Below are positions 5,451-7,060 of a stretch of 7,060 bases of DNA, in pieces; position 1 is the stretch's first letter; every line of letters starts with the position of its first letter. The notes under the pieces were generated by a model that was not told the origin of the DNA, did not search any database, and saw nothing but the letters and a program-made list of their open reading frames with translations. The translations under genes and the position numbers were made by a program. This stretch comes from Dehalococcoidia bacterium (lineage in GTDB: Bacteria > Chloroflexota > Dehalococcoidia > SZUA-161). The DNA is taken from contig CP070819.1 of assembly GCA_020344295.1 (NCBI GenBank), positions 1,881,216 to 1,888,275 on the forward strand, written 5' to 3'.

Positions 5451-7060
5451 ATGAATGGGGCACATGATCGGACCCCAATATCGAAGCGTTCGCGGGGGGA
5501 AAAGGAGACGTCTCTCCGGCAGCGTCTCGGCATCCCCGATGATGCCGAGCGAGTTATTATCTTCGCAGAATCCAGCCATTGGGACCCGAACTGGCTGCTG
5601 ACGTCGGAAGAATACTTCCGTCGACTTGTCTGTCCCAACCTCGACCGCGCCCTCGATGAGCTGCTGAGCGACCCGCGGCGCGTATATTCGATCGAGTGTG
5701 TTTACTTCCTGCGCAAGTACTGGGATTATCGCCCGGACAGGCAGGAAACCGTGCGAACCCTGGTCAACAATGGGCGTCTGCGCCTGACCAGCAGCGGTGT
5801 TACGACCGCCGACACACTGCTCCCAAGCACTGAAGCTATCCTGCGCGACTTCCTGGTCGGGCAGGAGTGGCTGCGCGCCAACGGCATGACCCAGGAGCCA
5901 CGCATCGCCTACTTTCCCGACAGCTTCGGGCACTCTCCTGCCCTGCCCTCCATTCTTACAGCAGCGGGATTCGACATGGCGGCTATCACCCGTATTGATG
6001 GGATGTTCTTCCCCGGCGCCGACTATGAGAGGAATAAGCGCTTCCCAAGACCAGGCTCCAGCGCTGCTACGTTGATGAACGGCGAACGCAGCCTCGACTT
6101 CATCTGGCGTGGCCCCGACGGCGCAGAGGTCCTTTGTCACTGGAACGCGTACACTTACGGGCAGGGCGACATGCTCGCCCACCGGGGCCTGGTACGTATC
6201 TATCTTTTTAAGGCGTCCTTCCCCGACCGCTCAGATCACAACGTTGCTCACAAGATCAAGCGCTTTGCTTCACAGCTTATCCCCTACAGTCGAACGCCAT
6301 ACCTGTTCTGCCCCATCGGCTTCGACTTCGTCGACCCACTTCCCGATCTCCTGGAGCTGCTCGACCGCTATAACCGCGCACACTACCCCAAAACCGGAAT
6401 ATGGGCCCTTAACGCTGGCCTTGACGACTATCTAGCCCTTGTCGACTGCTACCGTGACACGCTGCCCACCCTGCAGCTCGATCCCAACCCGTACTGGACC
6501 GGCTTCTATACGTCCCGGCCAACGCTGAAGAAGCAGTGTCACGAACTCGTGGACAAGCTACTGACCGCTGAGCGGCTTGCCCTGGCCTCCGGCGGCGACC
6601 CCCGCGGACAGCCAGGCGCAAACGATATCGAGCAAGCATGGTGGGACGCGGTTGTCGCCAACCATCACGATTTCATTACCGGCACCTCGCCGGACCATGT
6701 TGTTGCCTCCGAGCAGCGGCCCTGGCTCGAACGCGCCGATGCAGCAGCAACCTCTGCGATTGAACGCCTCTTGCCCGGTGCTGGAAACGCCGGATATCAT
6801 GCCGGTGCAGTGGAAAAGGCCGAACTACCCGAGTGGCGCAGATCGGACGGCAGAGTTACGGTGAAGACGTCTCACTACGCCCTGGAGCTGGCTGAATCCG
6901 CGGGCGGCGGCATCCTGAATGCCTGGGATCCCGCCACTGAGAAGCCACTGCTCACCGGGGTGTCGAACGATCTCGTAAGCTACAAGGACTCAGGCGGCCT
7001 CTGGCGCATGGGGCACGAATTTCGCGGCGGCAGGTTCAAGGAAGCTGCCAGGGCAAGCGA
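5451..7060 (+). CDS. Glycoside hydrolase family 38 (alpha-mannosidase type), N-terminal 536 codons
   Basis: The frame is open from a stop at 5427 to the right edge. The only plausible start is the ATG at 5451, although it has no good Shine-Dalgarno; an AAAGGAG at 5501-5507 is followed by no start codon. GH38 enzymes are retaining, zinc-dependent alpha-mannosidases. All four zinc/catalytic positions are visible: H43 and D45 in SSHWDPNW, the nucleophile D157 in PDSFGHS, and H406 (possibly H405) in NHHDFITGTS at the helical middle domain. DFIWRGPDG and PIGFDF also fit the family. The first His of the usual HxHxD motif is Ser here. After about residue 465 the C-terminal beta-sandwich begins; roughly 300-500 residues should follow outside the window. 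No signal peptide, so a cytoplasmic enzyme for imported or internal mannosides is likely. It is divergent from the DUF6125/AttH operon and need not be related to it. Confidence 0.92.
   Translation, partial: MNGAHDRTPISKRSRGEKETSLRQRLGIPDDAERVIIFAESSHWDPNWLLTSEEYFRRLVCPNLDRALDELLSDPRRVYSIECVYFLRKYWDYRPDRQETVRTLVNNGRLRLTSSGVTTADTLLPSTEAILRDFLVGQEWLRANGMTQEPRIAYFPDSFGHSPALPSILTAAGFDMAAITRIDGMFFPGADYERNKRFPRPGSSAATLMNGERSLDFIWRGPDGAEVLCHWNAYTYGQGDMLAHRGLVRIYLFKASFPDRSDHNVAHKIKRFASQLIPYSRTPYLFCPIGFDFVDPLPDLLELLDRYNRAHYPKTGIWALNAGLDDYLALVDCYRDTLPTLQLDPNPYWTGFYTSRPTLKKQCHELVDKLLTAERLALASGGDPRGQPGANDIEQAWWDAVVANHHDFITGTSPDHVVASEQRPWLERADAAATSAIERLLPGAGNAGYHAGAVEKAELPEWRRSDGRVTVKTSHYALELAESAGGGILNAWDPATEKPLLTGVSNDLVSYKDSGGLWRMGHEFRGGRFKEAARAS

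Noticed and set aside
5367..6182. A 271-codon minus-strand ORF
   Set aside because: It lies opposite the GH38 gene, which carries the catalytic motifs; the antisense product shows no domain and would also cross the intergenic promoter.
1..7060. CRISPR arrays, tRNA/rRNA genes, transposases, attachment sites
   Set aside because: No regularly spaced short repeats, no cloverleaf-like segment with conserved arms, and no DDE or integrase motifs were seen in either strand; the 83-bp repeats are explained as gene starts, not as mobile element ends.

Overview
The window reads as chromosomal DNA of an uncultured, probably anaerobic bacterium. Members of the Chloroflexota (Dehalococcoidia-like) are my best guess, because small DUF6125-like proteins, a cytidylate-kinase-like protein with a C-terminal BON domain and soluble AttH/CrtC-like proteins sit together; this placement is inference from remembered families and is only moderately secure. 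There are no RNA genes, CRISPR arrays, transposases or phage genes that I can see.

Layout. Positions 1 to 5156 are coded entirely on the minus strand, so the biological order is right to left: a small DUF6125-like protein (5156 to 4599), then a 485-residue AttH/CrtC-like lipocalin-fold protein (4566 to 3109), a decayed fragment of another DUF6125-like gene (about 3108 to 3030), a cytidylate-kinase-like/BON protein (2820 to 2014), a 22-codon leader ORF that is the stump of yet another DUF6125-like gene (1873 to 1805), a type I glutamine synthetase homologue (1801 to 299), and finally the first 48 codons of a third DUF6125-like gene that leaves the window (144 to 1). On the plus strand, divergently oriented, a family 38 glycoside hydrolase (alpha-mannosidase type) begins at 5451 and runs off the right edge. 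The 294 bp between the divergent units hold promoters for both directions and two perfect palindromes.

The most notable structure is not a gene. An 83-bp block containing a complete promoter (TTGTGC, 18 bp, extended -10 TGCTATAAT), a strong Shine-Dalgarno, a GTG start and the first codons of a DUF6125-like gene occurs at 120 to 202 and again at 1849 to 1931. In the first place it drives what looks like an intact gene. In the second the coding part breaks off after about nine codons, continues for 13 unrelated codons and stops 3 nt before glutamine synthetase. A third, promoterless and mutated copy of the coding part lies in frame directly after the AttH-like gene. With the intact paralogue at 4599 to 5156, four versions of the same gene start lie within 5 kb. 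This suggests an expanding gene family whose 5' ends have been duplicated and captured next to other genes.

Functionally, the DUF6125-like and AttH-like genes look like one operon. The kinase-like gene seems to be a separate unit with its own extended -10 promoter, and glutamine synthetase seems to be expressed from the captured promoter and coupled to the leader ORF. The mannosidase is probably independently controlled from the shared intergenic region. I see no single obvious pathway that joins all of these genes.
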